A stretch of DNA of 64,000 nt from Arachis hypogaea (GCF_003086295.3 NC_092038.1:128429518-128493517); one strand, 5' to 3'. Counted from the first letter of the stretch, positions 28,056 to 41,076 are shown. Notes: generated by a model from the letters alone, not told the origin. Numbers and translations: made by a program.

Positions 28056-30367
28056 AGTGTAGAAGATAATTATAAACAAATTAAAAGATCTGATTTAGCT
28101 TGTCATAATTGAAAGATCAGTATTGATTCAAATTAAAGGGTTAGATTTGAGTCTATCCAACAGCCAAGTTTAAATTCACCAGGATTGGACGGACGCTAAT
28201 GGCTCCACAAAATCGAGCTTCAGATTTCGTTTACAATACCGAAAATCCGATATGTTCATAATCTTATTTTAAATTTACCAAACCCCAAATCAGACCTTAA
28301 GTTTTCTCTCTTCAATTTTGAATTGTAATTTTAAAAAAAGTCACCATATCTATAAAAAATACACCAACAATCCATAACAAATTAGCAATGCATAACACGT
28401 AATGAGAATCCATTACTAAAAAAATTAGCCTACATCATACAAAATAATATTAAAAATTATAAAATACTTATTAAAAATAAAAAATAAATTTTTATATATT
28501 TATTTTGTATTCATTAAAAAATTTAAAATTTTTATTAATAATAAATTTATTATATATTCTAAGAATATATATTAACTAAAATCTAATATTAAATATAATA
28601 AATATATAATTATAAATATATGTATAAAGTTGTAGATACTAGATTAAATAATATAATTTTAAATTATATTTAATTTTATTAGCTAATCAATTAGAGTATC
28701 AGTCAACTTGAGTAACATGTTAAAATTATTAAAAATTAAATTTTAAATTTTTTAAAATAAGATTTTAAACTTGGAATCATTTTTAAAAATAAAATTTTTA
28801 ATTTTTAAAAATAGAATTTTAAACTTGTATTCACTTCGTCAATGTAAAGTCCCATCTCATTCCTTCTTATCTGTTTGTGGCATGCTGCTGTACCTTCTGC
28901 CGCAACTCTTCTGTGCGTTGCGCGAGATCGGACCGACCTACATCGAAATATCCCAAATTTAAAAAAAAGAAACATCTAAAGTTTAACAAAAGAAGCATTC
29001 TAATTTAACAGTAGAAACATTCTAAATTTTACAATAAAAATACATCACAAAAAAAACATCCTACGGGTAGTTTAACGAAAGAAAATATTTTAAATTTTTA
29101 CGAAAAAAATATCCTAAGTATAACAAAAAAACATATGAATCTCGGTAAAAGGAAACATCTAAATCCCACAAAAAAACATCTGCAAAAATGGGTAATACAT
29201 TAAAAGAAACTTTATTATGAAAAAACATCCAATCATCAATTACATGTTCCAAAATTATATTAGGATTAAGTTTGAGTAATGTTACGAGGAATTTTTTTTT
29301 TTGTTATTGGATCTTTTTATTGCAACTCACATTGTAGCTAGTAGAGTTAACTAATATCCTAGTTGGTTTTCTAAATGTTTTCTATTATATTTTTTTAATA
29401 TTACTTTAATCTTTAAGACTATTATTATTATTTTTTATTTCATTTTGCATTTAATTAACGTATAAATGAACATGCCGCTAGATTCAATTTGCTAATCTTT
29501 GAGTTTGGATAGGTTAATCTGACCCATTTAAATTTGATCCGTTTAGGTACGTCGATTAAACGGACCGACCTGTTTATACCCGTTTTATTTATGAGTAAAA
29601 ATTTTTAATTTGGACCCTTTATGACCAACTCCATGAATTAAACCGGCTTGTTTGTTTATTCTATTATTTTATTTTTTGAAAAATATTTTAACAAAAAATT
29701 TTATTTTTAAGTTAAAAGTCTTAAAAAAAATCTTTTTTTTTAATTGATAGGTCGGAATTTTGGATTAGATCAGGAGAAATATTAGTCAGAAGTACTATTT
29801 TTTATGAAAAAATAAATAAGCTACTGTTTAAGATTTTTTTTTTGGGCTATTCGGACTTAACCTGTCTAGCCTGAAATTTTAATGAGTTTAATTTTAGAAA
29901 CAAAATTCACCCGTTTAAACGAGTAAATAGGTCGACTCGATGAGTTTTGTCTATTTTGACCGTCCTAAATTTGTATTAAATTGATTTTCTAAATTTGATT
30001 TTGATAAAAAGTAAGTTAGTGTTAATGTGATTTATATTTAGCAATTTTATATTAAAATAGATTATAATAAAATAAATATTATTTAAATTATACTACTAAA
30101 AATTACTTTTAAATAAAAAATTATTGAAAGATATAAATTGAAACAACTTTTAAAAACGTTAGTTTTGTATTTTTCAATATTCTTTTTAAATCATATTTTT
30201 CTTTTAATACTCTTAATACTTTTTTATTTAGTATTATTTTAGACTATAATTTTTTATTATTTATAACTCTGTTATCACTTTATTGCTAGCTTTTTATTTA
30301 GTTTATTCTTTTTAATAGGATTAATAATTTCTAAAAGAGACTGTTTCTTCTTTCTTGTGGCTTTTGT

Positions 30368-30443
<76 letters not shown>

Positions 30444-31077
30444 GTTGGTAAAAATAAATTCTTAACTAATTGTCCAACGATAATAAGTAAATGCAATAGA
30501 AAAAATAAGTAACCAAATAAAAATTGAAGTATTCAAAAGACTTGAACCTATTTTTCATGATTCAAGTGCTAAATCAAATACATCATATGTCTTTAAATCT
30601 TATTTTAGGAGGGTTTAGAGTAACGACTAACGAGAGTAGATCCCCTTTTTTTTATTATTATTTTGTTAAATATAATTTTTTATTATTTAATATTTTTTAC
30701 ATATTTTTTTGTTTCACTTAAAAAATATATAATAAGAGATCATATTTAGTAAAATAATTTTAAAAAATTAAAGAGAATCCATTCGAACCCACCATTTTAT
30801 AATTGTCACAAAACTAATTAAATGCTTTTACAAGAAAAGAAAATAAAAAATTCTTTATATATTATTTAACCATTAAATTATCATTATTTTAAAGATAAAT
30901 TACATATATAAAATAAATTAGTTAAAATATTACAAAATATCTTAAATCAGATTTAGTTACGTTTTCTTTAATTTATGTAAATCGACGAATTAGAACTTTC
31001 AACTAAATTATATACTATGATTTAGTTTAGAACAAAAAATGTACAAATTGTAAAAAAATTCCACGATTTAACTTGAA
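28056..31077. other. AT-rich intergenic DNA with degenerate repeats
   Basis: No gene is seen. 28965-29240 is a loose tandem repeat of AACAAAAGAAACATCTAAAT-like units of about 25-30 bp. 29500-29960 has two stretches rich in GACC/GGTC words in opposite orientation that may be the ends of an old MITE. 30370-30440 is an (AT)n microsatellite. Confidence 0.45.
30370..30440. repeat. (AT)n microsatellite, about 35 units
   Basis: An uninterrupted run of alternating A and T. Likely to be length-variable between accessions. Confidence 0.95.
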
Positions 31078-31934
31078 GGGTTAATTACTAAAAATGTTTT
31101 TGAATTATTTAAATATTGATAAAAATGTATTTAAATTTTATTATTGACAAAAATATCTTTAAATAATTTAAAAACGTGACAAAAATATCTAATAGTAAAT
31201 ATATATTTGCAAAAAATGCTTTAGAGATTGAATTTTAATGTGATTTTTTGCAAGAATAATTAAAAAAAATGAGACATTGTTATTCTTAAAATTTGGTAAT
31301 TTTTTTCTAAGTATATATTTTTTGTAATTTTTTAAAAATATTATTAGTTATTAGCAAAAAATTACAAAAAAATATACACTTAACAAAAAATTACCAAATT
31401 TTAAGGATAATAATATTTTTTTATCATGCTTGCAAAAAATTATATCAAAATTTAATTTTTAATTTATTTTTTGAGAAATACATATTTAATGTTAGTTTTT
31501 TTTTGCAAAATTATCTAACATTAAATATGTATTTCTCAAAAAATATATTAGAGATTGAATTTTGATGTGATTTTTTACAAGTATGATTAGAAAAATGAGA
31601 TATTATTCTTAAAATTTGGTATTTTTTGTTAAGTATATATTGTTTTGTGATTTTTTAAAAGTATTATTGGTTGTTAACAAAAAAGTTATAAAAAATATAT
31701 ACTTACCAAAAAATTACTAAATTTTAAGTATAATAATATCTTATTTTTATAATCATATTTGTAAAAAATTGCATCAAAATTTAATCTTTAAGATATTTTT
31801 TTAAAATATATATTTACTGTTAGATATTTTTATTGTATTTTTAAATTAATTGAAGATATTATTATCGGTAGTAAAATTTTAATATATTTTTATCAGTATT
31901 TAAATAATTTGAGGACATTTTTTATAATTAACCC
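31078..31934. mobile_element. Long-TIR non-autonomous element built of nested palindromes
   Basis: Ends GGGTTAATTA and TAATTAACCC. The outer about 130 bp on each side are inverted copies (shared AATTATTTAAATA.TGATAAAAAT and TAAATATATATTT). Inside, 31191-31490 and 31517-31830 each fold on themselves and also resemble each other directly (AGAGATTGAATTTT.ATGTGATTTTTT.CAAG). A further hairpin at about 31480-31560 joins them. The flanks do not give a convincing 9-bp duplication. No coding capacity. Mutator-like by structure only. Confidence 0.65.
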
Positions 31935-33007
31935 TAAAAAATAGAGAAGTGTATAAATTATGGGAAATCACCCCAATTTAGCATCTATTGTATTATTTTT
32001 ATAGACTTCATTTTATGGTTGGTAATAGTAGCGACACAATCACATATTTAATGCTACAAGTTTCATCTTTTAAAATATACAATATTTGGTGTAAAAAATT
32101 TGATTATATTATTATATAAAAAAGTTCACCATCTTTTAGTTGATTATTTTATGAAAAAATACAAAATAATATGTATAAATATATAAAATAAATAATAACT
32201 CATTTTTTATTCATAAAATACTCTTATATACTATAATATGTCCGTTAAGAAAAAAAATAATAACCTATTACATTAACAAAAAAATTAATAACCATTTACT
32301 ATTTTACTATTTAAGATGTTTTTATAAATTTCTTAATAATGGATAAAATAAATAAACAAATAAAGTATTATTGATAAATATACGAAAACTCTTTATTAAA
32401 AATGTAAAATTTTCAATATTTTTGTGACATATTTAAAAAAATAAAAAAATCCTATTTAAAAAAAATTATATACATGATATTTTGCATACGTATATATATT
32501 TCATATTTTCACTCTTTAATAATAAAAATATTAAATAAAAAATACTATAAAACGTCTTTTCTCAATTAACAAAATCCTACTGATACAATTACACGAAGCT
32601 GTAACAAGAAGAACTAGGTCTATTATAGAACCATTAAAATAGATTTATCAAAATTCAAAAGTCATGTGTTAAAATTATTAATTATTACAGTTTTTATTAA
32701 TAATAATCTTAATATATATTTTTACTTTTTTAGAAAACACTTGTGAATTGAAACTACTTTCACATATAGTTAGATGTCACGTGACGTTTAGCGATTCGAT
32801 GTAAAACTCAAACGACGTGTCGCATCATTTCCAACAGAAACATTTATGAGCAAAAATAAGCAACTGATGTAGAAAGGGAAAGCCTTTCATTTCAATTATA
32901 CACTCCTCCGTCTTGTGTTGCAGTATCTGAGAGAAACCCATCAATCGATTTCATCAGAAAGTAAAAATCAAAATAAAAAAGTGGAAGCTTGTTGCTGTCG
33001 TTGATCA
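31935..33007. other. AT-rich spacer and promoter of the OB-fold gene
   Basis: No gene is seen in 31935-32750. The promoter part contains a G-box CACGTG at 32778-32783 directly followed by ACGT. A pyrimidine-rich 5' leader precedes the ATG at 33008. Confidence 0.5.
32778..32787 (+). promoter_or_regulatory. G-box with adjacent ACGT core
   Basis: CACGTGACGT, a palindromic bZIP/bHLH site with a second ACGT core, about 225 bp upstream of the OB-fold gene's start codon. In plants such sites often mediate light or ABA responses; the role here is inferred. Confidence 0.45.
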
Positions 33008-34226
33008 ATGGCGTCGAATCAGCAGCAGGGAAGTGCGGAGAAACCGGCGAAGAGGAAGCCAGTGTTCACCAAAGTGGATCAGCTGAAACCGGGAACCAAC
33101 GGTCACACCTTGGTGGCGAAGGTGTTGTCTTCAAACACCGTCTTGAACAAAGGGAGACCCTCCTCTTCCCAAAACCTTCGCCCCACTCTCATCGCAGAGT
33201 GCCTCATCGGCGACGAAACCGGCACCATCCTCTTCACCGCTCGCAACGATCAAGGTAGATTCCCTTTTTTGCTTATATTCTCCTTTTTGCAATTGTAAAA
33301 ATGTAAACTTTCCATGTGGGCACGTGCCTTGTTTCGAATCTAGTAATGCACTTGGGAATGGAGATCCCGAATGTTGTGTTGTTTTGTTGGGTTAGGTTGC
33401 GTGGAATCTAAAATCCTACTTAATTGGAGTCTCTTTCGCGTTTGGATGTGCTGAGCTGGCTTCATCTGCTTTAAGATTTGATTAAAGCTGTAGTACAGAC
33501 ACAGTGGATTCCTTAACTGTTTTTTGTTGTGTATATATGTTGCTTAGTAAACTTGTTGGGTTTGGGAATGGTGATGATCAATAGTGAATTATCTTGCAAC
33601 TGTAAGGGTGTTAGATGGATCCAATCCATGGTTCAGTTATGTAAAACAAAAAATGAAAAATAACATTGATTTGGAGGTGATAATTTTTCAAGTACAACCA
33701 GCTATTAGTCTTTCTGCCTTTGAGTTCTTATTAGCTCATGCTTGTTTTACTGCCATTGCCCATTTGGTTACCGGGATCTTGGTTTTATTGTGCCTTTTCA
33801 TTTATCTCATCTATAGTCCTTTATCGTATTGGAAGATCGTGTATTCATATATTGATCTTATTGACAATGATGTGTGGGTAGTTTCAACTCTCAAGTGATT
33901 TCATTTTATGCACGTTACCACTGATTAGCTCTTGTTGATTGGTAACGCTGCTGTTGATGCATGATATATCTGTAGAACAAGCTTTTTGTTCATGCCATGC
34001 AAGAAGTAACTTCTTTCCCTTACTTCTTATTGCAGTTGAATTGATGAAGCCAGATACTACGGTGATTCTCCGAAACGCAAAGATAGACATGTTTAAGGGA
34101 TCAATGAGGCTGGCTGTCGACAAATGGGGCCGCATTGAGGTAACTGAACCAGCAAAGTTTGTAGTTAAAGAGGATAACAACCTATCTCTGGTCGAATATG
34201 AATTGGTGAACGTGGTTGAGGAATGA
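33008..34226 (+). CDS. OB-fold nucleic-acid-binding protein of the At4g28440 type (two exons, 145 aa)
   Basis: Exons 33008-33254 and 34036-34226 with a 781-bp GT...AG phase-1 intron; the total is 438 nt. After a basic/Gln-rich start (MASNQQQGSAEKPAKRKP) the protein forms one OB fold: FTKVDQLKPGTNGHTLVAKVLSS, then LIGDETGTILFTARNDQ across the splice, then VILRNAKIDMFKGSMRLAVDKWGRIEV. It is related to SOSS-B/single-stranded DNA binding proteins, and the plant family is small and widely conserved. Its exact role is not established from sequence. It ends YELVNVVEE. The retained intron would run into a stop, so the spliced model is secure. A minisatellite-bearing repeat begins about 450 bp downstream. 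Confidence 0.93.
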
Positions 34227-34675
34227 TTCTGCTGAAGAGTGCAAACATGGCTTTATGATTTGTTTATTGCACAATGGATACTGGGAAGGTGAAACATAAC
34301 TGGTGATGGATTGGACTGGTATACGTTCTTACTTGTATCTAGGCGGTATTTCCCTTTAACATGTGACATTTCTTAGGGCTAAGCTTAAGTCACTTGGATA
34401 GTATTGTCTCAACACTAAGATTTGCTATTATCTTTGTCAGCAGCTGTATCCAATGGAGAAAAGTATGATATTTTGTTTATATGAATATGTTATTCCCCAT
34501 ATTCGTTTCCATCAGCCTGCAATGTGTTTTTATTTTTATTATTTGGGTGTACTTGCAAGCCAGTGACTATTCCGTTGTTGACATTCAATTCTCGGTTACC
34601 TAAATGTTCAGCTGCTGAGTCTCGGCCTCTGGGGTACTCCAGAATCTCAGTATTGAGAGTTGTGGCTAATTTTTT

Positions 34676-35070
34676 TTTTGTAATGGAAGTAAAAGTGGTG
34701 ATATACTTTAACATGGTAATTTTTGGTGTTTTTCAAAACTGTGGAAGTACACAAATCGTTGGCACCGATTTCTGTACTTAAAATTTTTTAATTTTTTTTT
34801 AACACAAATCCCTGGCACCGATTTGTGTACCAACACAAATCCCTGGCACCGATTTGTATACCTACACAAATCCCTGGCACCGATTTGTGTACCTTTCACA
34901 AATCCCTGGCACCGATTTGTGTACCTTTCACAAATCCCTGGCACCGATTTGTGTACCTCTCACAAATCCCTGGCACCGATTTCTGCTTCTCTAGTTAAAC
35001 GATCCCACATTTAAGTATAACACCCCAATAATCCACATTTAAGAAAAACACCACTACCACTCCAATATTA
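34676..35070. repeat. Dispersed element carrying a 31-32-bp hairpin minisatellite (copy 1)
   Basis: Six units start (ACAAAT) at 34804, 34835, 34866, 34898, 34930 and 34962, with a diverged one at 34750. Each unit is itself a hairpin: ACACAAATC, a 9-base middle (CCTGGCACC), then GATTTGTGT. The flanks (AGTAAAAGTGGTGATATACT before; ACATTTAAG..TAACAC and ACTCCAATATTAAAA after) recur around the related array at 38098-38440. Confidence 0.8.
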
Positions 35071-37236
35071 AAAATAAAAAATTCGAGAGTTGTTTGCATA
35101 AAGTAATATTTTTGTTGGCAAACTAGCATAAGTAGATTTTTTTTAATTACGTTAAAACCGAATATAGAGATACTAATATCCAATATATATAAGAACGAAA
35201 TTGAAATGAGCACATTTTTAACTAAGATCATATTTTTAACTCAAAATGCCAATGGCAAAAAATGCTATCACTCATCTGCATCACAATTTTGTTATAATAC
35301 CTGTCACCCATGCTTAAACTCGTCATATCAGATCTACACAATATGTACCATCTGATTATCAATTTATCACTAACTCAACCAAAACATGGTACAATCATTT
35401 CCCTTTTATTAGAAGATTAATTGATTATGCTGGTTCCGGTAGTTACCATAATAGACTCGTTAATAATAGTTATGAAATCATCTGTAAGAATAGGGTGACA
35501 TAAAATATTGTAAATAAACTAAAATAAGTTTAATAATAAAATTACAGTCGTTTCTAGCACGGTACCCTGCTGTGGACGCTAGCACATTTACACAAAAAAG
35601 TGTTGGAATTATCACACGGGGCCAAGCAGAAAACAACTGAAATCCATGGAATGTAGCGTGCACCTCATTCACAAACAACAATCATCCATCTACAATGCAT
35701 CAAGAGGATAAGCATGAAGAAATCTATACTCTTAACACCCTATATAGTATATACTGATCATATTACTTAGGTATATAACTCGTCAAATAATAAAGCTATT
35801 TAAGGAAAACAAAGCAAGTGGAAATAACGAAACATTACACGGCAAGTCCCAAGCATAAAGCCAAAGAGCAAATGATCACGACCCTAAACAAGGAAACAAC
35901 CAGGGTCAAGAAGGAATATAGCACCAGCAGAAACAATGTAGAAAAACATCAAGTTGCAGCAAACAAAAACAAACCTTCAAACACATTTTTCACTTTACGA
36001 TATATGATGAAGTCAAAAAGTTTTATGTCTTACTATGTACTTCATCAAGGGACACCAGGATTGCAGCTGCGCAATGAAAATCTACCTCTATCTTGTTAAA
36101 AAACTAGCGCCCAAGTACAAGAGACACATAGAAACAACACGCAGAGAACATTCATGATTCATTGAGGTTAGTCTCAAGATTACATTGCAACTAACAGATG
36201 CTGCATCATTTTGGTATCTGAAAATGATGGTAAGCTTGACAATGCTACGAACATTGATGCTTTTACTTAAAACTGGACAGATCATGGAATCTAAAATCCA
36301 GAAGGACTAATTGAATTATGAATCTTGTTAAAAATTCATTCATTGGCTGCAGTTAGGCACGAAAAATTACTGGTAACATATTCCAAAAAGACATCAGTGC
36401 AACTCTAACAAGATGTGTATTCCTGATGGCTGTAATATATTGTGTTTGCCTTTAAAAATGGGTCATCACAAGTGCTATGTGCATGACAAGCAATAGTATC
36501 CAGAATTATATAAACTTTTCTTTTTTCCCAAAGATTTATGGTCATCTAAATTACTAACAGTAAATGAAAAGAAAGAAGAAAAAGAATTTTTACTTAACCA
36601 CCTTATTTAGAGCTCATCTATATAGACTTTTCTCGAACCCTCTGTCATTCATCATAGATCATCATTGCAATCTGAATGAATACAATCAATCAGTATGGTC
36701 TCCATAATGTTATCTCTAAAAATTCATTCAGTGTGGTCCAGTTCAAATCAAATGTCGTGAATCCATAAATATGATTACTCAGTATCTCTCTTGCTAAAAC
36801 AATTACTCAATATATCCAGAGGTCATATATGCACAAAATAATCAAAAGCTTGACATGCCAGCAGCTAGAAAAATCTTAAAACTATCCTACTTTCCAAAAT
36901 AAACAACCTATATCACTGCAAGTTGATTTCAAAACATTATTAATGAACTAGACTAGGGTGACAATTTTCATCTGAAATCCATAGTAACTCTGCCAAGGGC
37001 AAAGGTTCTCTCTATAGTTCACCAAAAAAGGTTCTCTCTATAAGATGTTGCAAGACCAATTTATATGACCAGGGCAGCGGATCCATTTTGTGAGAATGTG
37101 ATCATCATTTTAATTTGCATTCAATTTAGAAATCCTGCTCTCTAATCTAATATAAAAAAGAGACATTTCTCAATACTTGAAAACCAAAAATTTGAAACAA
37201 ATCCAAGTGACAGAATCAGTGATGCATGCTCGATCT
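35071..37236. other. Intergenic DNA downstream of the NOXY2-like gene
   Basis: No coding region was recognised on either strand. The part nearest 37237 may include the gene's 3' untranslated region. Composition is moderately AT-rich and no repeat stands out. Confidence 0.45.
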
Positions 37237-37996
37237 TCATCTAGTCTTCTGTTGCCCTACAGAGGGGAAAGAATATGCATGGTTTCATTGTGAGAGCATG
37301 GAAGTGCCCAGTTGAAAAATATGCCTAAATACTAGAAGGAAAAAATGTAGAAGTTTTCAATATGCACCAAAAAAGTAAAGTCACAGAACCCTTTCCTTTT
37401 GATCCAAAATGGTTAAGAGGAACACAATCAAGTCAGTAGTAAATGACATAAAATCAAACACTTGGTGATCATCACAATAAGGTCCTAGTACATAAGACCA
37501 ACATAAAGCCACAATAGATCATCACACCAAAGCTTGCAACACAAAAGTTGAGTTTCATCAAAAGATTTGCAGTCATGAACAACAAGAATTGGCATGGTTT
37601 CAAATAATGCAGGCAAAGCAGTGAATGAAGGAATACCTTCATGAGTCCAACCATAAGAGCGGGGGCAAGCGGAGAGCATCGAAGTCAGCAATGCGGAAGC
37701 CGTGGCCATGTGATACGGCTGCATCGATTCAACGCAGCAACTCATTGCCGGCGGCGGCGACCTTTGCCGCAAATTTCGGGGGGAAAAATACAAATGTTAG
37801 TGTTGTCTAACTTGTCTTACATTTAGTAGACTTGAGAGTTAGTTAGGGAGTGTTACCTGAAAATGCGGTTAGAGAGTGAACTTTGCTTCGGCACCCGAAA
37901 CGGAGATCGGGTGGGTCTTGACTTGCCACCGGCGGCAAAGTTCACCGTTCGTGATGCGGCAGAGCGCAGGAAACAGCGGGCGGCGACGGTTGACAT
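37237..37996 (-). CDS. NOXY2: NOXY2-like small mitochondrial protein (three exons, 94 aa)
   Basis: Exons on the minus strand: 37857-37996, 37637-37761 and a 20-nt last exon 37237-37256; all junctions are GT...AG and the phases fit (285 nt). The N-terminus MSTVAARCFLRSAASRTVN is Arg/Ser/Ala-rich without acidic residues, as in a mitochondrial targeting peptide. The conserved core MSCCVESMQPYHMATASALLTSMLS and the end GQQKTR match the plant family 'nonresponding to oxylipins 2, mitochondrial'. In Arabidopsis this gene is linked to oxylipin (9-HOT) signalling and mitochondria (literature). Reading through exon 2 would give a long unrelated tail, which supports the micro-exon. Related genes have alternative last exons, so other isoforms are possible. 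Confidence 0.82.
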
Positions 37997-38097
37997 CTTT
38001 ACTTACGGAGATGGCGAGGTTCAGCTTCTTTTTTGCTTCCTTGTTCCTACTCTTCTTTTTTATTTTATTTCTCTTTGGGCTTTACGTTTTGGGCTTT

Positions 38098-38440
38098 TTT
38101 TATATGGAGATAAAAGTAATGATATATCTTAACATTATAATTTTTAGTATTTTTTAAAAGTGCGGAAGATACATAAATCCAAAGGTCCAATTTCTATACT
38201 TCAAAATTTTTAATTTTTTTTATCAGAAATCCCTCGATCCGATTTTTGTACTTTCACAAATCCCTCGGTCCGATTTCACAAATTTCTCAGTCCAATTTTT
38301 GTACTTCTCACAAATCGAATTTGTACTTCTCACAAATCAGATGGTCCGATTTTTGTTTATCTAATTAAACGGTTTCACATTTAAGAATAACACTCTATTA
38401 ATCCACATTTTAAGAAACACCGTTGCTACTCCAATATCAA
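38098..38440. repeat. Dispersed element with degenerate hairpin minisatellite (copy 2)
   Basis: Colinear with 34676-35070: AGATAAAAGTAATGATATAT, then CAAATCCCTCGGTCCGATT-like units (about five, diverged), then CACATTTAAGAATAACAC and ACTCCAATATCAAAA. It begins about 100 bp upstream of the NOXY2-like start codon, so it lies in or next to that gene's promoter. Confidence 0.65.
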
Positions 38441-38795
38441 AAGCAAAAATCTGTTGACAAGTATATAGTTTGGGTTGCTTAAGTGTCAAGTTTTGGATTA
38501 TATAAAAAAATTTAAAATTTTGTTTCTCCAATAAAATATACTTTAAAATAACCATAAATATATAAATAATCCAAAGCAGCTTATTTTTCATGCATATAAA
38601 AAGAAGAAATAAAATCGATGTACTCAACCCCAATTCTTTTATTATTATGTATAATCCCCATAATCTGAAATATAATAAGTTACAATAGAGTTGTGAAAGA
38701 TCAAATGGACCATTCAAGAAAAATGGGATGAAAATCACTAGTTAAATTCTTTAGTGTGACGGCATCATATTCATATGGTAGGTACTAGGTAGTAG

Positions 38796-41076
38796 CTAGT
38801 TCCTTGAAGTTCTCTTAGTTTTGGTGCTGATTCTGAGCAGGACATCAAGTAATGTGGGTATGCAAATGCCTTCAGCCACATCCACTTCTTGTACCTTTGA
38901 GTTAGATGAATCAGAACAAGAAGCATCTCCTAATGTTTTCTTCTCACTAGTGTCTTCAAACCTCAGCGTGTTTGGCAAGTACAATCGTCCTCTCTCCCCT
39001 CCTCTTATTCCTATAAGACGCCCAAGGGATACACTCTTGTCTTGGAAGAAAGATGCTGTTGACTGCTGGTTTCCAATGCAAGAAAAAACAGTTATAAACA
39101 CCAATTCTTCTCGATACATTCTTATATTGGTGTCTTTGGAGACTAATTAACTTGGTGTATATATTTCAATACAAAAAGGGGACAAAAGTAGATTTGGTTC
39201 ATTTTACCTCAGTATCAAGGTTGGAGGATGAGAATGAGGAGAAGCTGGTGGATGGCATCTGCGTCGATGAGAAAGGCTCGACCGGTGCAGCTGCGGGTGC
39301 CTCTGTAACTCTAAGCTTTATATTCAAAAACCCAAGACCCAGTGGCCATCCATTGGGCATCTCATCATTCTGAAAGTATGTGGCAATGAAAACAATATCA
39401 ACATTATTACAACTTACTTCAACTTTAAAATAAGTCTTAATCAAAGGTTAGCAAGCAAAACATACATGTATTCTATTGCATTTAGAAAAGGGTAAAAGCA
39501 TACATCAGCAGATTAGTCACAAGAATTCCCAAAAGAATTTGGCATCTCCAACACAATATAGTCAACTTCTATTCATGGAATTTTCTCCCCAAACATGTAC
39601 ATTGATTTTGAATTCCCAATTCTACTACTGTCCACCTTATGGTACTAGCTAGTTCCTTGCTATGTGCAGAAAAAGAACCTTCAACAGAGATGAGGTTAGC
39701 AGGATACTGTGGCATCGGATTCTAAAATCCAGATAACTTTTTCTGGCCACTTTTTTTTTTCAATTGTCACTTATTAATCCATGTTACTAAACTCATCTTA
39801 AGGACCCTCACACCAACCTTACCATGATACATCTGCTAGATTTCAAGTCTACAGGGCTGGTTGTTTGATACAACAAATTAAAATATGCTCCATTTCTTGT
39901 TAGATATGATATCCTATTTCTACCAGCATTAATTATTTAAGGGAATAAGACCGATAGAAACTAATGGAGATTACACTGTCGGATTCACATTCAATTTTGG
40001 AGGCAAATAAAGTTGTAGAAAAAACATATCTATATGTGCTTACGATTCGGTGGTTCTTATGAGCTCATATATCTAGATATTTATTTTCCAGATCTATTTT
40101 TCACTCTTATGATTGCTATTGCATCTCAAAACTTTATTTGTATTTTATATTGTTCCTTCCTGTTTCGAATTTGGCCCACATCATGTGCCACTGTTAGACT
40201 TCCATAGTTCCATCACTTATTAGATATCATTGTTTAAGAGGAGAATGGTTTTACAGATAATAGTTCCAGTGAGAGAGACATTTTAGTGAAAATGTTTCTA
40301 CAACATCTAAATTTGACATGCTGTGCTAGAAATGTATCAATTGGATCTGCAGTTTTAGTGCAACTTCTTAGTTCTTATTAGCTTAGACGTGATTATGAGA
40401 AATTATGAAGAAATAGAAATGCACGACACCTCTGATACAACTTCAATTGGATCCACTTCTCATATGTTACACTATGAGGAGTAATCTACATCAGCAACCA
40501 CATTGTTACAATAAAGTTCAGACAAAAAATATTGAAGGGTTTTAATGAAATGTTAATTTCAGAGGCCACTGATTGAACAACCACTCGTCACTATGGTCCT
40601 AACTGAGACACAAATGGGTCTATCCTTTAATGTCAGTCCATCTGGAAAGTACAAATTAAATTTCACAGTATACTCATTTATTCATGCCACTCCATCTGGA
40701 AAATTCAAAATTTCACTTGCAGATAGAAAGATAACAATAAACTCTCTTAATAAGAGCATAGGTAGGTATTCATTAAAGAGACTACTTAACAAGAGGTACA
40801 CATATAACACAGAACTTCAATTGCAATTCCAGTATAAACACCTCATACAGTCCAAAACATATTTGACATATATATTCATCAGTAGCACCACAGAGAAAAT
40901 AAATGTCATTATCTTCTTTCACCGACACATCTATACAATAATGCTATACATGATCTAATAAACTTGCTGGAAGAAAATGGATGAAAAAAAGAAGGCATAT
41001 ATATAGGGTGAGAGAGAGAGAATGAGTATAATTTGTGAATTATTGTTGTTACCTCTGATTCTGAAACTGAAAGCAT
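38796..41076 (-). CDS. Uncharacterised plant protein, At3g17950-like (three exons, 150 aa)
   Basis: Exons on the minus strand: 41053-41076 (MLSVSESE), 39208-39369 and 38796-39062; phase-0 GT...AG introns of 1,683 and 145 bp; total 453 nt. The middle exon has MPNGWPLGLGFLNIKLRV followed by Ser/Thr-rich text. The last has the most conserved block STASFFQDKSVSLGRLIGI and a C-terminus with ICIPTLLDVLLRISTKTK. The DTE-S-T-x-SFF-x-D-x-S-x-x-LG-x-L-x-G signature resembles a small plant family I associate with At3g17950; no biochemical function is known to me. The acceptor of the last exon is CAGCAG, so a one-residue variant (extra Gln) is possible. No signal peptide or membrane segment is seen. Confidence 0.75.

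Noticed and set aside
30275..30496. A Tyr-Ile repeat protein
   Set aside because: Translation of the (AT)n microsatellite.
33584..33898. A 104-residue hydrophobic frame in the OB-fold gene region
   Set aside because: It lies inside the intron; no family resemblance.
34803..34985. Regular repeats that resemble a CRISPR array
   Set aside because: The repeats abut without unique spacers and the window is plant nuclear DNA; it is a minisatellite.
37863..38157. A plus-strand frame opposite the first exon of the NOXY2-like gene
   Set aside because: The minus strand gives a family match with correct splice sites; the plus-strand frame is its shadow.
40593..40958. A 121-residue frame in the first intron of the 38796-41076 gene
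   Set aside because: AT-rich, no domain, and inside a well-supported intron on the other strand.
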